Origin: Bacteroides timonensis
GTDB taxonomy: Bacteria > Bacteroidota > Bacteroidia > Bacteroidales > Bacteroidaceae
DNA: 64,000 bases
Assembly (NCBI RefSeq): GCF_000513195.1
Contig: NZ_CBVI010000008.1
Span: forward strand, 1 to 64,000
Direction: 5' to 3'
The notes under the pieces were generated by a model. The model had not been told where the DNA came from. It saw nothing but the letters and a program-made list of their open reading frames with translations, and searched no databases. Shown here piece by piece: positions 50,923 to 59,873 of the stretch. Positions within the stretch are counted from its first letter, which is position 1; every line of letters begins with the position of its first letter. A program made the translations under genes and the position numbers.

Positions 50923-52461
50923 ATGACCGGGGCTGATAATATCAGTGTCATACTCTATCGCTATCTGCGGACATTGTCTGTAAGGGTAAGTAGAGATACT
51001 GTACATCGCTTGCTTAGTACTCCGTTGGGAGGCGACATGCGCGGTATCAGTGATGCACTGGATGTGCTTCATATAAAGAATGAGGTGTTTCGGCTCCTGT
51101 CACGTGATTACTTTTCAAAACTGGAAACTCCTTTTATCACAATGCTTGAGGTGGACAAAAAATCTTTTTGCGTTGTGACGAAAAAGGACGGTTTCATCGT
51201 AGAATTTATCAATGGAGAGGGTGGTAAACGGCATGTAAAGATAGACAAGTTTCTACAGCATTGGACAGGTACAGTCTTATTGGGAGAACCTACTGAAGCA
51301 ACACCGAACGAGCAATTTTATATAATGAGAAATATCGTATTTTATTTATTGCGTTATAGATTTATTATTGCTTTGCTCTTTGTCCTGATATTGGGACTCC
51401 AGACTGCGTTTTGTCAGAGTCGGTCGCTTGCCTTTATGTTCTATTTATCTGTATTGGTTTTTGGAATACTCGTATCTGTCGCCATCCTCTACAAAGAGCG
51501 GGTGAACGGGGAGTTCATGGAGCGATTCTGTAATATCGGTAAGGTAGTGAATTGCAATGAAGTGTTTCACTCTAAAGGGGCAAGTATAGCAGGGTTAGGG
51601 TTAGGGGAATTATCTCTGCTATACTTTGCGCCTCTTTATCTATTCTCGCTTATCCGGCAGGATGATTTTTATATAATTTCTGTTGTATGTTGTGCTGTAG
51701 CCGTGACGCTTTCTTTATACTCTATTATTTATCAGGTTTTTATTTTGCGTAAAGCCTGTATGCTTTGTGTATTGGCTGATTTTGCGGTATGGGGTAGTGC
51801 GGTAGCTCTTTATATATTGAAAAATGATTTTGTAATGGAGCTGTCATTATCCTCACTTTTCGCATTTGTGGTCATAGGGTATATCTGTTTGATTTTTGAA
51901 CTACAGTTGAGAGCCATACAAACCGGAGAAAAGGAAAGGATTACTTTAAAAAAATATTTTGGCAGCCTGCTTAACCCGGAAACTTTTCAAACATTGTTGG
52001 CATTAAAACCTCAGATCGGGAAAATGGTAAGTCAGGATATTGCATTGCATAATCAAAAAGAAGGTAGTAATGAATTGATGATAGTGACTAATCCCAATTG
52101 CAAGAATTGTGCAAGTGTTCATCGTCATATAGTAGAAATTGCTTCAAAAGTTCCCGTGTCATTAGTATTGGTAACATTTCCAAATGATAGGTTGGGTGAG
52201 GAAATTGCCCAGGTTATTATTGCGGCTTATTACGTTGTCGGTTGGGATAGGGCAATAGAGCTTTTGGGGGAGTGGTATGAAACCAGGCACATGGAAGACG
52301 CGGGTATATATAGTATAACGGCTGAGATACGTGATGTGTGGACAAAACAACAGATATATTGTCGGGAACAAAAGATAGGTAAAACCCCTTCTGTCATAGT
52401 GAATAAGCATTATGTGCCGGAGGTATACCCATTATCAGATTTAAGATATGTATTGACATAA
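50923..52461 (+). CDS. C39-like / vitamin K epoxide reductase / thioredoxin-fold membrane protein
   Basis: A 512-residue inner-membrane oxidative-folding fusion. Residues about 1-125 resemble a C39 peptidase domain (RLLSTPLGGDMRGISDALDVL) but lack the catalytic Cys motif, so they may bind rather than cleave a peptide. Residues about 140-330 form a VKOR domain with several membrane helices, the Cys pair in FCNIGKVVNCNEV and the redox CMLC motif in RKACMLCVLADF. Residues about 360-512 are a thioredoxin-like domain with NPNCKNCASVH (CKNC) and the cis-Pro region GKTPSVIVN. VKOR-Trx fusions make disulfides in exported proteins; adding a C39-like domain suggests dedicated cysteine-containing cargo. 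Preceded by a TPR regulator and a DUF3244-like gene in one AT-rich operon. Confidence 0.82.
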   Translation: MTGADNISVILYRYLRTLSVRVSRDTVHRLLSTPLGGDMRGISDALDVLHIKNEVFRLLSRDYFSKLETPFITMLEVDKKSFCVVTKKDGFIVEFINGEGGKRHVKIDKFLQHWTGTVLLGEPTEATPNEQFYIMRNIVFYLLRYRFIIALLFVLILGLQTAFCQSRSLAFMFYLSVLVFGILVSVAILYKERVNGEFMERFCNIGKVVNCNEVFHSKGASIAGLGLGELSLLYFAPLYLFSLIRQDDFYIISVVCCAVAVTLSLYSIIYQVFILRKACMLCVLADFAVWGSAVALYILKNDFVMELSLSSLFAFVVIGYICLIFELQLRAIQTGEKERITLKKYFGSLLNPETFQTLLALKPQIGKMVSQDIALHNQKEGSNELMIVTNPNCKNCASVHRHIVEIASKVPVSLVLVTFPNDRLGEEIAQVIIAAYYVVGWDRAIELLGEWYETRHMEDAGIYSITAEIRDVWTKQQIYCREQKIGKTPSVIVNKHYVPEVYPLSDLRYVLT

Positions 52462-52517
52462 GGATTTATTGTAGATTTAGTAATTAATAGCCAGAACCTT
52501 AACTTTGTTTATCTGAT

Positions 52518-52547
52518 ACTGAAGCTCAACAGAAGTTGGGCTTCAGT
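52518..52547 (+). terminator. Hairpin after the C39-like/VKOR gene
   Basis: ACTGAAGCTCAAC and GTTGGGCTTCAGT (12 of 13 pairing, 4-nt loop), 56 bp past the stop codon. No T-run follows. Confidence 0.5.
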
Positions 52548-52608
52548 AACAGTAGCATTCAATATAATGGTATTAGGTGCTTTATAGCTGTTTTGTAATC
52601 GGATAACT

Positions 52609-52640
52609 AAAAAAGCACGAGCCTCCCGGCCCGTGCTTTT
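52609..52640 (-). terminator. Bidirectional Rho-independent terminator
   Basis: AAAAGCACGAGCC pairs with GGCCCGTGCTTTT (one mismatch). On the minus strand it ends in a T-run, serving DUF3836-like gene 4; on the plus strand CTTTT follows. Confidence 0.85.
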
Positions 52641-52672
52641 CAACTAATTGTTAACTTTAATTTCTATATTTA

Positions 52673-53176
52673 TTACTTTGCAATTGCTAATAGATTGGTC
52701 GTGAAGTCCATCTGCTTGTGGTTAACCAGAGTCCAATCTGATTTATTCTTATTGTCTTGCTTGTAGGCTTTGTAAGCCGTCGGCATATTTGCGTCATTCA
52801 GTTCGTATACACTTTTCTGAACGGCTTCATCATAAGCTTTGTGAGATTCGTTCCAGCGGGCGTAATTCATGGTTATTTCATTATCGCTGTACTGGTAAGT
52901 CATCTTGAAATAGGGTACCCACGCATCTTTTGCACCATCCCATTTGGATGCTTCTTTGCTAATCAGACGGTTTTGGTCATCATAAGTAAAAGTGTATTGC
53001 ATGTGGCGTTGCAGATAAGAGCCTTCTTGCTTGAAGATAGTTTTGGATGCGACTAATTCGCCGTTCATCACTTGATTTGTTATGAAACCGTCCTGAGCTT
53101 TCACTTCGGAGTTGAGAACACTTGCTACCATAATAGCTGCCAATGCGACTGCTTTAAATAAACTTGTAGTTTTCAT
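52673..53176 (-). CDS. Secreted DUF3836-like protein, copy 4 (divergent)
   Basis: 167 residues. Signal peptide ending EVKAQ, then the family core MNGELVASKTIFKQEGSYLQ, YTFTYDDQNRLISKEASKWD, AKDAWVPYFKM and NYARWNESHKAYDEAVQKS. It has about 20 more residues at the C-terminus than copies 1-3 (TLVNHKQMDFTTNLLAIAK). Protein similarity to them is moderate, yet its promoter region keeps the same sigma-54-like element and palindrome pair, so regulation is more conserved than coding sequence. Function unknown. Confidence 0.8.
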   Translation of the reverse strand: MKTTSLFKAVALAAIMVASVLNSEVKAQDGFITNQVMNGELVASKTIFKQEGSYLQRHMQYTFTYDDQNRLISKEASKWDGAKDAWVPYFKMTYQYSDNEITMNYARWNESHKAYDEAVQKSVYELNDANMPTAYKAYKQDNKNKSDWTLVNHKQMDFTTNLLAIAK

Positions 53177-53302
53177 AATCTTTATTTTTTAATTGTTACT
53201 ATTCTTATTTGGCTTTCGCTCTTATCTGTTAGACGGAACTACTTGCTAAAAAGTGGCAGATAATCTTTATTTTTTTTGCTGACCGCTTTCGCTTAATAAT
53301 AG

Positions 53303-53318
53303 TCAATTCCTGTGCCAA
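53303..53318 (-). promoter_or_regulatory. Sigma-54-like promoter of DUF3836-like gene 4
   Basis: On the minus strand TTGGCACAGGAATTGA, which keeps TGGCAC and TTGA at the same spacing as in copies 1-3. Confidence 0.55.
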
Positions 53319-53362
53319 AGTGATAAGTAGTTGAAAATCAGTAAATACGAGAAATGTTAAGC

Positions 53363-53400
53363 TGTTCATTATCGGACAGTTGTCCGCTTATTATCGAACA
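53363..53400 (-). promoter_or_regulatory. Paired palindromes upstream of DUF3836-like gene 4
   Basis: On the minus strand TGTTCGA-N6-GCGGACA (53381-53400) followed by TGTCCGATAATGAACA (53363-53378), then 44 bp to the promoter, the same geometry as in copies 1-3. Confidence 0.6.
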
Positions 53401-53491
53401 GTGACCGGAATAAAACAAAATATTTATTCCTTTTGAGACATGAGTTCAAATATTTGGTACATTATCAATATCCTTTTATCGATAACGCAAC

Positions 53492-53499
53492 TATTTTTG
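53492..53499 (+). promoter_or_regulatory. -7 promoter element (TATTTTTG) of the GH89 gene
   Basis: Exact TAnnTTTG match 18 bp before the ATG at 53518. Confidence 0.5.
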
Positions 53500-53517
53500 T
53501 CTCCAAAATAATATGCT

Positions 53518-55785
53518 ATGAAGAATTTCTGTTTGATTACCTTATTTATTTGTTTCAGTGGTTTTCCGGTATGGGGTGGCGGAACGTCGGAAAAGGCAGT
53601 GTATGACCTGATAGAGCGGGTTACTCCCGGTTATACTTCGCAGTATCGGTTAGAGATGATACAGCCGGAAAATGGAAGTGATGTTTATGAAGTGGATGGT
53701 GACGGGCAGAGAATTATCTTGCGGGGAAACAATGCTGTCTCCTTGGCAACTGCTTTCAACTGGTATTTGAAGTATACGTGCCATGCCCATGTGTCCTGGT
53801 TTGGTAATCAATTGAAATTGCCTGAGAAATTGCCACAGCCTGCGAATAAAGAACGGAGGATTATTAATGGTAAATACCGCGTTTACATGAACTATTGCAC
53901 GGTAAGCTATACTGCGGCGTGGTGGAATTGGGAACGTTGGCAACAAGAACTGGACTACATGGCGATGAATGCTATCAATATGCCTTTGTTTTCTGTAGGG
54001 CTGGATGGTGTATGGTATAATACGCTGTTACGTTTTAATTTCACGGAAGAAGAAGCCCGGGCTTTTCTCACTGGGCCGGGACATTCGGCGTGGCAGTGGA
54101 TGCAGAATATTCAGAGTTATGGTGGTCCTTTGCCTAAATCGGTGATAGATAAGCATGTCATATTGGGTAAAAAGATACTGGCGCGTCAGTTGGAATTAGG
54201 GATGCAACCTATTCAGCAGGGCTTTTCAGGATATGTTCCGCGGGAATTGCAAGCTAAATATCCGCAAGCCAAAATCAGTATGAAACGGAAGTGGTGTGGT
54301 TTTGACGGTACTGCTCAACTAGACCCGACTGACCCTTTGTTTCATGAAATGGGCTTGGCTTTTCTGGAAGAGCAGGATAAATTGTTTGGTAGTTATGGGG
54401 TATACGCAGCCGATCCTTTTCATGAGAGCGCTCCCCCGATAGATACACCTGAATATCTGACAGGGGTGGGACAGACCATACATAAGCTTTTCCAGACATT
54501 TGATGCGGGAGCTTTGTGGGTGATGCAGGCATGGAGTATGCGGGAAGATATAGTGAAAGCCGTTCCCAAGGAATCTTTACTGATATTGGACTTAAACGGA
54601 TCGAAAACTACTGCTAACGGTGGTTGGGGATATCCTGTGATAGCAGGTAATCTTCACAATTTTGGCGGGCGTATTAATATGCATGGCGATTTAGCTTTGC
54701 TGGCTTCTAACCAGTATAAGAAAGCGAAGGCGCGTTATCCGAATGTGTGCGGATCCGGACTTTTTATGGAGGCCATTGAGCAGAATCCTGTTTACTATGA
54801 ACTGGCTTTTGAAATGCCCAACCATGCTGATAGTATCCCTTTGCAGGCATGGCTTGCTGCTTATGCCGGACGTCGGTATGGAGCGAAATCTGCTGCTGCC
54901 GGAAAAGCGTGGATGTACCTGTTGGAAGGTCCTTATCGTCGGGGTACGAATGGAACGGAAAGAAGCTCTATTGTAGCTGCTCGTCCGGCATTGAATGTAA
55001 AGAAGTCTGGCCCGAATGCGGGTTTGGGTATTCCTTATGAACCGATGTTGGTGATTCAGGCTCAATCGCAACTTTTGAAGGATGCTGATAAACTGGCATT
55101 TTCCAAACCTTATCGTTTTGATATTGTAGATGTGCAACGCCAGATGATGACTAATCTGGGACAATTAGTGCACAAAAAGGCGGCAGAAGCATTTGCTTCC
55201 AGAGATAAAGCGGCCTTTGCCTTGCACTCAGGGCGTTTTCTTGAATTATTGAGAGATATGGATGAACTGCTTTATACACGTAGCGAGTATAGTTTTGACA
55301 GATGGTTGACGGAAGCCCGCAGTTGGGGAGAGACTAAAGAGGAAAAGGATCTGATGGAACGTGATGCAACTTCATTGGTCACTATTTGGGGGGCTGATGG
55401 TGATCCGCGTATATTTGACTATTCATGGAGGGAATGGGCAGGTTTGATTAATGGGTATTATTTGCCTCGCTGGCAGAAATTCTATGCAATGTTGCAGGGA
55501 TATTTGGATGCAGGTACTGACTATCAGGAGGAAGGGCTACCCCTGGCTTACGGTAGAGAAGATTTCCGTGCAAACGACTTTTACAACCGGCTTGCTGAAT
55601 GGGAACTTGCCTATGTGGATCAGACGGGTAAAGCACGAACACCTGTCACTCATGGGGATGAGCTGGTTGTTACCCGTCGTTTGTTTGATAAATACCTGAA
55701 GCTGTCTCGTGAATATTATGCGGACTTCTCGGGTGTGGGAGAAATCAGGGAAGAACGTACTTATGAAAATGTCGGTGAGGAGTAA
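53518..55785 (+). CDS. GH89 alpha-N-acetylglucosaminidase
   Basis: A 755-residue exported enzyme (signal peptide ending near VWGG) that removes terminal alpha-linked N-acetylglucosamine, for instance from host mucin or glycosaminoglycans. The N-terminal small domain is followed by the catalytic barrel with NYCTVSYTAAWWNWERW, DGVWYNTLL, acid/base Glu303 in ADPFHESAPP and nucleophile Glu418 in GLFMEAIEQNP, then an all-helical C-terminal domain (RWLTEARSWGETKEEKDLMERDA). Length and key residues agree with the NAGLU family. Standing alone, not in a PUL; its stop codon is only 6 bp from the convergent DUF3857 gene. Confidence 0.92.
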   Translation: MKNFCLITLFICFSGFPVWGGGTSEKAVYDLIERVTPGYTSQYRLEMIQPENGSDVYEVDGDGQRIILRGNNAVSLATAFNWYLKYTCHAHVSWFGNQLKLPEKLPQPANKERRIINGKYRVYMNYCTVSYTAAWWNWERWQQELDYMAMNAINMPLFSVGLDGVWYNTLLRFNFTEEEARAFLTGPGHSAWQWMQNIQSYGGPLPKSVIDKHVILGKKILARQLELGMQPIQQGFSGYVPRELQAKYPQAKISMKRKWCGFDGTAQLDPTDPLFHEMGLAFLEEQDKLFGSYGVYAADPFHESAPPIDTPEYLTGVGQTIHKLFQTFDAGALWVMQAWSMREDIVKAVPKESLLILDLNGSKTTANGGWGYPVIAGNLHNFGGRINMHGDLALLASNQYKKAKARYPNVCGSGLFMEAIEQNPVYYELAFEMPNHADSIPLQAWLAAYAGRRYGAKSAAAGKAWMYLLEGPYRRGTNGTERSSIVAARPALNVKKSGPNAGLGIPYEPMLVIQAQSQLLKDADKLAFSKPYRFDIVDVQRQMMTNLGQLVHKKAAEAFASRDKAAFALHSGRFLELLRDMDELLYTRSEYSFDRWLTEARSWGETKEEKDLMERDATSLVTIWGADGDPRIFDYSWREWAGLINGYYLPRWQKFYAMLQGYLDAGTDYQEEGLPLAYGREDFRANDFYNRLAEWELAYVDQTGKARTPVTHGDELVVTRRLFDKYLKLSREYYADFSGVGEIREERTYENVGEE

Positions 55786-55791
55786 TAGTAG

Positions 55792-57681
55792 TTACTCCCC
55801 ACTTTTCTTCAATATTATTTTTGCCCCGTATTGAGTAGCGATACTTTTGCGGAAATCCAGGAAATCGGTATAGTCTTCTTTGGGGTAATTGCCTTGGTGA
55901 TAGAGCAGGCGATGAACGATAAAAACATAGCCTGCTTCGCCCAAGGTAATGGAAGACCGGAACTTGCCGAATTTACTTTCCTGATCAACGGGTTTAGGCA
56001 ATGATTCTATTTCATACCCTTCCGGCAGGCGGATGCTGATGCTATCTATATCGAGATAGCCATAATTGGTTTGAATGCTTTGGGTGCGTTCTCCCTGGTT
56101 GTTCGGACTGTAAAAGCTTCTGTGGAAAATATTGATCGGGATAAACAGGCGTTTTCCGGTTTTGTTTCCATATTGTTCGCTTTCGATGGTGTACGAGATA
56201 TCCAGTTGAGGCTCTTTCTGCTTGATTTCGTTAGCGCGGATGGCATCGACTTTAGCCTGTACCAGGTTGATGTCGGAGCGTAGCCAGTCTTTCTGCCGGG
56301 CAGGCTCCATGTCGATAATGGATGCCATGTCCTCATATTGAAACAGGCGGGAGGTTTGTTTGACTTCTACTTTAGCACTTCCATCCGGTTGCAGGGTTAC
56401 GAGGGTATTGTTGACTTGTGTATTCAGAGAGTCCGCATACGTTGGCAATTGACAAAGAGTTCCGCCGTTGGGACCAACGAGTAGAGCATCGTGCCCTGCA
56501 ATGGAATGATGCACGTAGCCTAAGGGTAAAGTAGGATTGGTACATTCCAGCCAAAGCGTATCATTGGGTAACGGTACTTGTAAGATGACATGGTTGTTTT
56601 GATTGGCACTGGCAAAGTCGGCTAATAAACGCCTATTAGTAGTGCTGATTACGGTGTAAACGGATGGAATGCCCAGCTCTGTAAGCATGGCACGCATATA
56701 GTTGGATAGTCCTTTGCAGTCTCCGAAGCCGGTGCGGTTTACATCGGTGGCGGCTATGGGTTGCAGACCTCCGATTCCTAGCTGTATGCTGACATAGCGG
56801 GTAGTGGATGCGAGATACTGATAGATTGCGGCTATTTTTTCATACGGGGTATTGCAGTTTGCCGTCCGTTTTTGTAATTCCTCCTTTAGTGCCGGAGGAA
56901 GCTGGTCTCTTCCACTCAATAACTGATATTGCCATTCGCCATACGATTGCCAGCTTTCCATACTCCCTTTAGTTCTTTCGAAAGAGAAATTCAGGGGAGT
57001 GAAGTAGATACGGGGCAGCAATTCGGATAGAGAAGGGCTGTAGGGCTCTTTTTTGATAGCGGGCAGAGACTGGACTTTGACTTCTGTCAGCCAGTTTCCG
57101 TCAGCTGTCTGTTGCTGGCTGACTTCTGCCTGCATATTGATGGTCCGGTAACGGCAAGGATTGTCAGCCGGAGTCAGAATACGGTAACTTGCCTGCGCAA
57201 CGGATTGGTTATAAATCTTTTGCGGAACGAAGCTGGGGTAGCCGATCAGTCCATCGCTGTTCTTTATCTCCCACTCGTAGGTGATGGTAACAGGATATCG
57301 TGATGGGGTATATTCGAAGAAATAGTAATAGTCGTCACTGACAAGGCCGTCTGAATATTCGGTAATCTTCAGTTCGCTCTTTTTAATTTTCCGGATCACG
57401 TTGCCGGAGGCGTCCCGAACTTCTCCGGAGAACTTTTTCAGAGAGGAAAAACGGTCGCACAGGCAGACAAAGGAGGCATCTTCTTTTCCTTTTTCATTCA
57501 ATACCTGTATCACACGTTTCTCTTTCTGGATGGCATCGGTGGATGAACTGCATACGATATCCGTTACGGCATCTTGTATGATAGAGTATGCGTCGGTACG
57601 CAAATCTGCTTGAGCGTACAGGCTGCCGGAGTAAAAGGCGGCTTGTAGCAGGAGACCGAAAAATAATTTGTTCATTTTCAT
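55792..57681 (-). CDS. DUF3857 / transglutaminase-like protein (catalytic triad mostly intact)
   Basis: 629 residues with signal peptide (GSLYAQ). An N-terminal DUF3857 beta domain (about 30-220) is followed by a transglutaminase-like core at about 270-385: Cys322 in GFGDCKGLSNYM and His364 in NQNNHVILQV, with Glu379 (LECTNP) where Asp is usual. A C-terminal beta domain follows. Exported transglutaminase-like proteins of this kind have unknown substrates. Located 10 bp after a paralogue whose triad is lost; the pair is probably one operon and may work as a heteromer. Confidence 0.85.
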   Translation of the reverse strand: MKMNKLFFGLLLQAAFYSGSLYAQADLRTDAYSIIQDAVTDIVCSSSTDAIQKEKRVIQVLNEKGKEDASFVCLCDRFSSLKKFSGEVRDASGNVIRKIKKSELKITEYSDGLVSDDYYYFFEYTPSRYPVTITYEWEIKNSDGLIGYPSFVPQKIYNQSVAQASYRILTPADNPCRYRTINMQAEVSQQQTADGNWLTEVKVQSLPAIKKEPYSPSLSELLPRIYFTPLNFSFERTKGSMESWQSYGEWQYQLLSGRDQLPPALKEELQKRTANCNTPYEKIAAIYQYLASTTRYVSIQLGIGGLQPIAATDVNRTGFGDCKGLSNYMRAMLTELGIPSVYTVISTTNRRLLADFASANQNNHVILQVPLPNDTLWLECTNPTLPLGYVHHSIAGHDALLVGPNGGTLCQLPTYADSLNTQVNNTLVTLQPDGSAKVEVKQTSRLFQYEDMASIIDMEPARQKDWLRSDINLVQAKVDAIRANEIKQKEPQLDISYTIESEQYGNKTGKRLFIPINIFHRSFYSPNNQGERTQSIQTNYGYLDIDSISIRLPEGYEIESLPKPVDQESKFGKFRSSITLGEAGYVFIVHRLLYHQGNYPKEDYTDFLDFRKSIATQYGAKIILKKSGE

Positions 57682-57691
57682 AATTTCCGCG

Positions 57692-59677
57692 TTACAGTTT
57701 CTTTAAAACCATCATTTCATTATTCTTCTTGGCAATCATTTCCCATAATTGTTGCAGTTCAGGATAGTCAGTATGCAGGAACAGCAGCTTCTGCAACCGG
57801 AAAGAATACCTGAGTGTGACCTGATTATTCTGTTGCGTGATTATATATCGGCAAAGCACTTGTCCGTCATTTGTCTGCAATCTCTGATTCTCCGGCTTTT
57901 CATCGACTGTGTATCCTTCCGGAATGGTCAGATTTATGGTCAGGGACACCTGATCTGTGTAGGGAAATTCTACGGGAAGTTTCCGTTCCGACTGTTTGAA
58001 GGGGGATTCGGAGACATGCAGGAATACAAGCGGATTGACGTAAATGAACTGATCGTTAACAGTGTACTGCTTTTCAAATTCTACCAGTTCATGTACTTGC
58101 GGTGAGAAGTGGGTTCTCCCTTCCATCTGGAGTTTTTTCACCTGCATGTTTTCTTCGGAAGCCAGTTTGTTGACAAACTCGGTACTGTCCTTGGCTGTGC
58201 GGTATTTGTTACGCAAACGGGAGGCATACTGACCTATATAAACAGTTTCACGTGTGCCTGTAACAACTCCTTCAGAAGAAATTCCGGCCTTCACGCTTGA
58301 TCTCAGCAGGTTTGCCCCTACATTTTCCAGACTGACCCACTGACTGTGATTGTCCGGAGCGATAATACGCGCACGGTTGGTCATCAGTACAGGAGGGAGG
58401 ACATTAAGGTAGCCATTTTCTACGGAACTGTCCAGATAAACCAGAGTACTGTCTGTAGGGCTAATGGCTACGACAAATGTATTTAGTTTCTGGATGCTGG
58501 GATGGCTATAAGGAAGTATACCCATATCCCGGCGGCTCATTACTGCCGGATAGGCGGGTATTCCGGCATCTTTCAGCATGCTGATAAGGATAAAGTTGAT
58601 GTCGGCATTGCTGCCTGTGCCTTCTTTCAGCACTTGCTTGGGTGATTTGCTATATAAGGCATATTTCTCATTCCATCTCACTTTGTTTTTCAGAAACGTG
58701 TAGATGGCGCATATCTTTTCGTCCGCTCCCTTCATTTGTTCCAGATGCAGGGCAGTCATTTCTTCTTTGAGCGGATTGTTCATTTTCAGTCTGCTACCGA
58801 AGTCCGAGTCCTTCAGTAATGTTTCGTCAATCTGTTCCCAGTTTTGGGTGAACGATTTGTAGAGGGAACCGGGGAAATCAATTCCCTGCAATTCCAGGTT
58901 TACTTGTGTGCAGTAGTCATCCGCGCACCACACATGACTGTCGTCTTTCAAAGCGGGGAGTTGGTTACCCTGGAAGTTCAGATGCGTCCCGGAGCATCGG
59001 AGCAATTGCGATCCGATGGATAAGTTGAGGGAAGCGCTTTCGTTAACGGTTTCCAGTTTTTCCGCACCGTGCATCTCTATGTTGAATTTGAAATACTCGG
59101 GTATGGTGACATTATATTCGGTATATAAGATAGGAATATCACTTTGTGCTTTCCAACTGTCGATGCTGAAGAAGAAATCGGACTCTACCCGGTATTCATA
59201 CTCTATCAGCGTTCCGGCTTTCACCTGCGGAATGGAGAATTTCAGGTTCATCCGGCTTTCGCCCACACGCTCTTTGAACACTACATCTTTCTTCATTTTG
59301 GTACGTACAATTTTTCCGTTTTCCAGATTGTAGGCGCTGGCATCCAGTCCGATTATATTTTCTTTCATGGCGTTATTAGGCAGTTCGTAGTAGGGAATGG
59401 TGACATCGGCATAGGAGGTTCCTTCCGGTTTGAGTACCTTGATTTTTACTTTATACTCAGAAACCAGCCGGAAGCTTTCTATTCCCCATTTATAACTGAC
59501 GTCAGTCAGCTTACACAGGATAACGGCGGTGGCGCTGGAGTCGGGTTCATAAACAGCCATGTTCAGTTCTTCCATGGTAGGTTTGCCGAATTTCCGGTTC
59601 GGTAGAATAGTGTGTCCGTCAGCGAATAGCTGAAAACAGCAGAAGCAAAAAAGTAAGGAGAGTAAAGCGTTTTTCAT
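57692..59677 (-). CDS. DUF3857 / transglutaminase-like protein, probably inactive
   Basis: 661 residues, signal peptide (CFQLFADG). Same domain order as the downstream paralogue, but in the core the Cys position reads GTGSNADINF (Ala358) and the His position reads KLNTFVVAI (Thr400), while LDSSVENG retains an Asp. Thus two of three catalytic residues are missing, although the fold appears preserved (ILISMLKDAGIPAYPAVM). It is first in the operon and likely a structural or regulatory partner. A -7 element lies at 59710-59717. Confidence 0.83.
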   Translation of the reverse strand: MKNALLSLLFCFCCFQLFADGHTILPNRKFGKPTMEELNMAVYEPDSSATAVILCKLTDVSYKWGIESFRLVSEYKVKIKVLKPEGTSYADVTIPYYELPNNAMKENIIGLDASAYNLENGKIVRTKMKKDVVFKERVGESRMNLKFSIPQVKAGTLIEYEYRVESDFFFSIDSWKAQSDIPILYTEYNVTIPEYFKFNIEMHGAEKLETVNESASLNLSIGSQLLRCSGTHLNFQGNQLPALKDDSHVWCADDYCTQVNLELQGIDFPGSLYKSFTQNWEQIDETLLKDSDFGSRLKMNNPLKEEMTALHLEQMKGADEKICAIYTFLKNKVRWNEKYALYSKSPKQVLKEGTGSNADINFILISMLKDAGIPAYPAVMSRRDMGILPYSHPSIQKLNTFVVAISPTDSTLVYLDSSVENGYLNVLPPVLMTNRARIIAPDNHSQWVSLENVGANLLRSSVKAGISSEGVVTGTRETVYIGQYASRLRNKYRTAKDSTEFVNKLASEENMQVKKLQMEGRTHFSPQVHELVEFEKQYTVNDQFIYVNPLVFLHVSESPFKQSERKLPVEFPYTDQVSLTINLTIPEGYTVDEKPENQRLQTNDGQVLCRYIITQQNNQVTLRYSFRLQKLLFLHTDYPELQQLWEMIAKKNNEMMVLKKL

Positions 59678-59709
59678 GATAGTATGTAATTGAAGTGTTC
59701 TTGTACCGA

Positions 59710-59717
59710 CAAATATA
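59710..59717 (-). promoter_or_regulatory. -7 promoter element (TATATTTG) of the DUF3857 pair
   Basis: Exact TAnnTTTG match on the minus strand, 32 bp before the start codon at 59677. Confidence 0.5.
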
Positions 59718-59873
59718 TGTTTTTTTATTTAAAACAAGTGTTTAAACTTCTCTTTTATTAAATCTCCTTAAAGAAAGCCCGATGCGTCACTTTTTATTTG
59801 TTATTTTGCACCAAATTCGGGTATAGTGCGGTCTGTTAGGTTCAGGCTGCGCTTCATTATTGCAGAACGTTCA

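Larger units (their letters stand above)
53177..53517. other. Divergent regulatory region between DUF3836-like gene 4 and the GH89 gene
   Basis: It holds the leader, sigma-54-like promoter and palindrome pair of the minus-strand gene, and the -7 element of the plus-strand GH89 gene. An ATAATCTTTATTTTTT block occurs twice in the leader (53176 and 53259 areas), as a short direct repeat. Confidence 0.6.
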
